Below, piece by piece: positions 5,244 to 5,867 of a stretch of 5,867 bases of DNA. The notes beneath the pieces are model-generated. The model did not search any database. It saw only the letters and a list, made by a program, of their open reading frames with translations, and had not been told where the DNA came from. Position numbers and translations under genes: made by a program. Within the stretch, counting starts at the first letter, position 1. Each line of letters opens with the position of its first letter. Source of the stretch: Parvibaculum sp. (GTDB lineage: Bacteria > Pseudomonadota > Alphaproteobacteria > Parvibaculales > Parvibaculaceae); contig JAGUWA010000090.1 in the NCBI GenBank assembly GCA_020062605.1, positions 1 through 5,867 on the forward strand, read 5' to 3'.

Positions 5244-5867
5244 CCTCGCGTCGCGAACAAGCTGCGCCGGTGCATAAAAACCCATCGGCTGCGAATTGAG
5301 GATCGCCGCACAGAAAACGTCCGGATAGTGGCATTTGAGCCAGGCCGAAATATAGGCAAGCCGTGCGAAGGCGGCGGCGTGGCTCTCCGGAAAACCGTAA
5401 TCGGCGAAGCCCTCGATCTGCTTGAAGCAGCGCTCCGCAAAATCTGGCTCATAACCGTTTTCAATCATTCCGCCGACAAACTTCTCGCGATACATGCCAA
5501 TTGTGCCCGACTTGCGGAACGTGGCCATGGCACGGCGCAGCCGGTCGGATTCTCCAGGCGTGAAACCCGCTGCCACAATGGCAATTTTCATTGCCTGTTC
5601 CTGAAAGAGCGGTACGCCGTAGGTCTTCTTCAGAACGGCTTCGAGTTCCTTCTTGGGATAGTCGACCTTTTCCTGTCCACTCCGCCGCCGCAGATAAGGA
5701 TGCACCATATCTCCCTGAATGGGCCCCGGCCGCACGATCGCTACTTCGACCACGAGATCGTAAAAGCAGCGCGGCTTGAGACGCGGCAGCATCGACATCT
5801 GCGCCCGGCTCTCGACCTGGAAAACGCCAACCGCATCGGCGTTGCAAAGCATGTCGTAGACCTTCTC
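5241..5867 (-). CDS. dnaE2: dnaE2 fragment before the internal stop (polymerase core part, 5' end outside window)
   Basis: This is the 208-residue visible end of the product made if the TAA at 5243-5241 is read as a stop. It covers the distal polymerase core: EKVYDMLCNADAVGVFQVESRAQM, VVEVAIVRPGPIQGDMV, KKTYGVPLFQEQAMKIA, GFTPGESDRLRRAMATFRKSG, and the strongly family-typical IEGFADYGFPESHAAAFARLAYISAWLKCHYP region, ending ...MGFYAPAQLVRDAR. The frame is open to the right edge. The ATG at 5852 is internal to the family sequence and is not a real start. The truncated protein would keep the core but lack the C-terminal third, so activity and partner binding are doubtful. Confidence 0.6.
   Translation of the reverse strand, partial: EKVYDMLCNADAVGVFQVESRAQMSMLPRLKPRCFYDLVVEVAIVRPGPIQGDMVHPYLRRRSGQEKVDYPKKELEAVLKKTYGVPLFQEQAMKIAIVAAGFTPGESDRLRRAMATFRKSGTIGMYREKFVGGMIENGYEPDFAERCFKQIEGFADYGFPESHAAAFARLAYISAWLKCHYPDVFCAAILNSQPMGFYAPAQLVRDAR

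Larger units (their letters stand above)
4293..5867 (-). pseudogene. dnaE2: Error-prone DNA polymerase DnaE2 (ImuC), 3' half, interrupted by an in-frame stop
   Basis: DnaE2 is a C-family polymerase related to the PolIII alpha subunit. With ImuA and ImuB it performs damage-induced mutagenic translesion synthesis. The window holds 525 codons of a gene that usually encodes about 1,050-1,100 residues. The PHP domain and the catalytic aspartates lie right of the window. A single frame runs from 5867 to TGA at 4295-4293, broken only by TAA at 5243-5241. The sequence is family-like on both sides: VFQVESRAQMSMLPRL, VRPGPIQGDMVHPYLRRR, YGFPESHAAAFA, NSQPMGFYAPAQLVRDAR, then HEVEVRPVDVNHSDWDC, RLGIRQVKGV, an OB-fold and the terminal SRDFH. 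No frameshift or second stop is seen, so any inactivation is recent. A sequence error is possible. In alphaproteobacteria dnaE2 often follows imuA-imuB under LexA control; those genes and the promoter would lie beyond the right edge. Confidence is high for identity and moderate for pseudogene status. Confidence 0.8.

Noticed and set aside
5241..5852. Two independent polymerase-like genes instead of one broken dnaE2
   Set aside because: Both parts are in the same frame, and the junction matches a continuous DnaE2 sequence with only one codon replaced by a stop. The ATG at 5852 is internal to the family sequence.

Overview
The window is high-GC, densely packed bacterial chromosome. It looks like an alphaproteobacterium of the order Hyphomicrobiales (rhizobia, Agrobacterium or Brucella relatives). 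The clues are a CoxE-like VWA protein, an error-prone polymerase of the DnaE2/ImuC type and strong GC bias at third codon positions. The genus cannot be settled from this sequence. I see no mobile element, rRNA, tRNA or CRISPR array.

Layout: (1) 1-777, plus strand, is the 3' part of a VWA-domain protein whose start lies left of the window. (2) 774-3763, minus strand, is a compact three-gene operon for an inner-membrane ABC export complex, transcribed in the order HlyD-type adaptor, FtsX/MacB-type permease, LolD/MacB-type ATPase. The order matches DevBCA-type exporters. The adaptor and permease genes are 15 bp apart, and the permease and ATPase genes overlap in ATGA, so translation is probably coupled. 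The ATPase gene meets the VWA gene tail to tail with overlapping stop codons, and a perfect 6-bp hairpin sits on the junction. (3) 3764-3883 is a 120-bp divergent promoter region. (4) 3884-4273, plus strand, encodes a small unrecognised protein with about four membrane segments. (5) 4293-5867, minus strand, is the 3' half of dnaE2, which continues past the right edge.

The most notable observation is that dnaE2 carries an in-frame TAA at 5243-5241. It falls inside an otherwise uninterrupted, well-conserved polymerase sequence, between ...LVRDAR and HEVEVRPVDVN.... Both sides are in the same frame and show no other decay. This looks like a recent single-base nonsense mutation (for example GAA to TAA) or a sequence error. 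A split gene rescued by re-initiation at a nearby GTG is a weaker alternative. If real, the main product would lose the C-terminal helix-hairpin-helix and OB-fold regions.

The exporter genes clearly work together: ATP hydrolysis in the cytoplasm drives a permease joined to a periplasmic adaptor, which would normally dock on a TolC-like outer-membrane channel encoded elsewhere. I see no functional link between the exporter, the VWA gene, the small membrane protein and dnaE2. I found no convincing undescribed multi-gene system.
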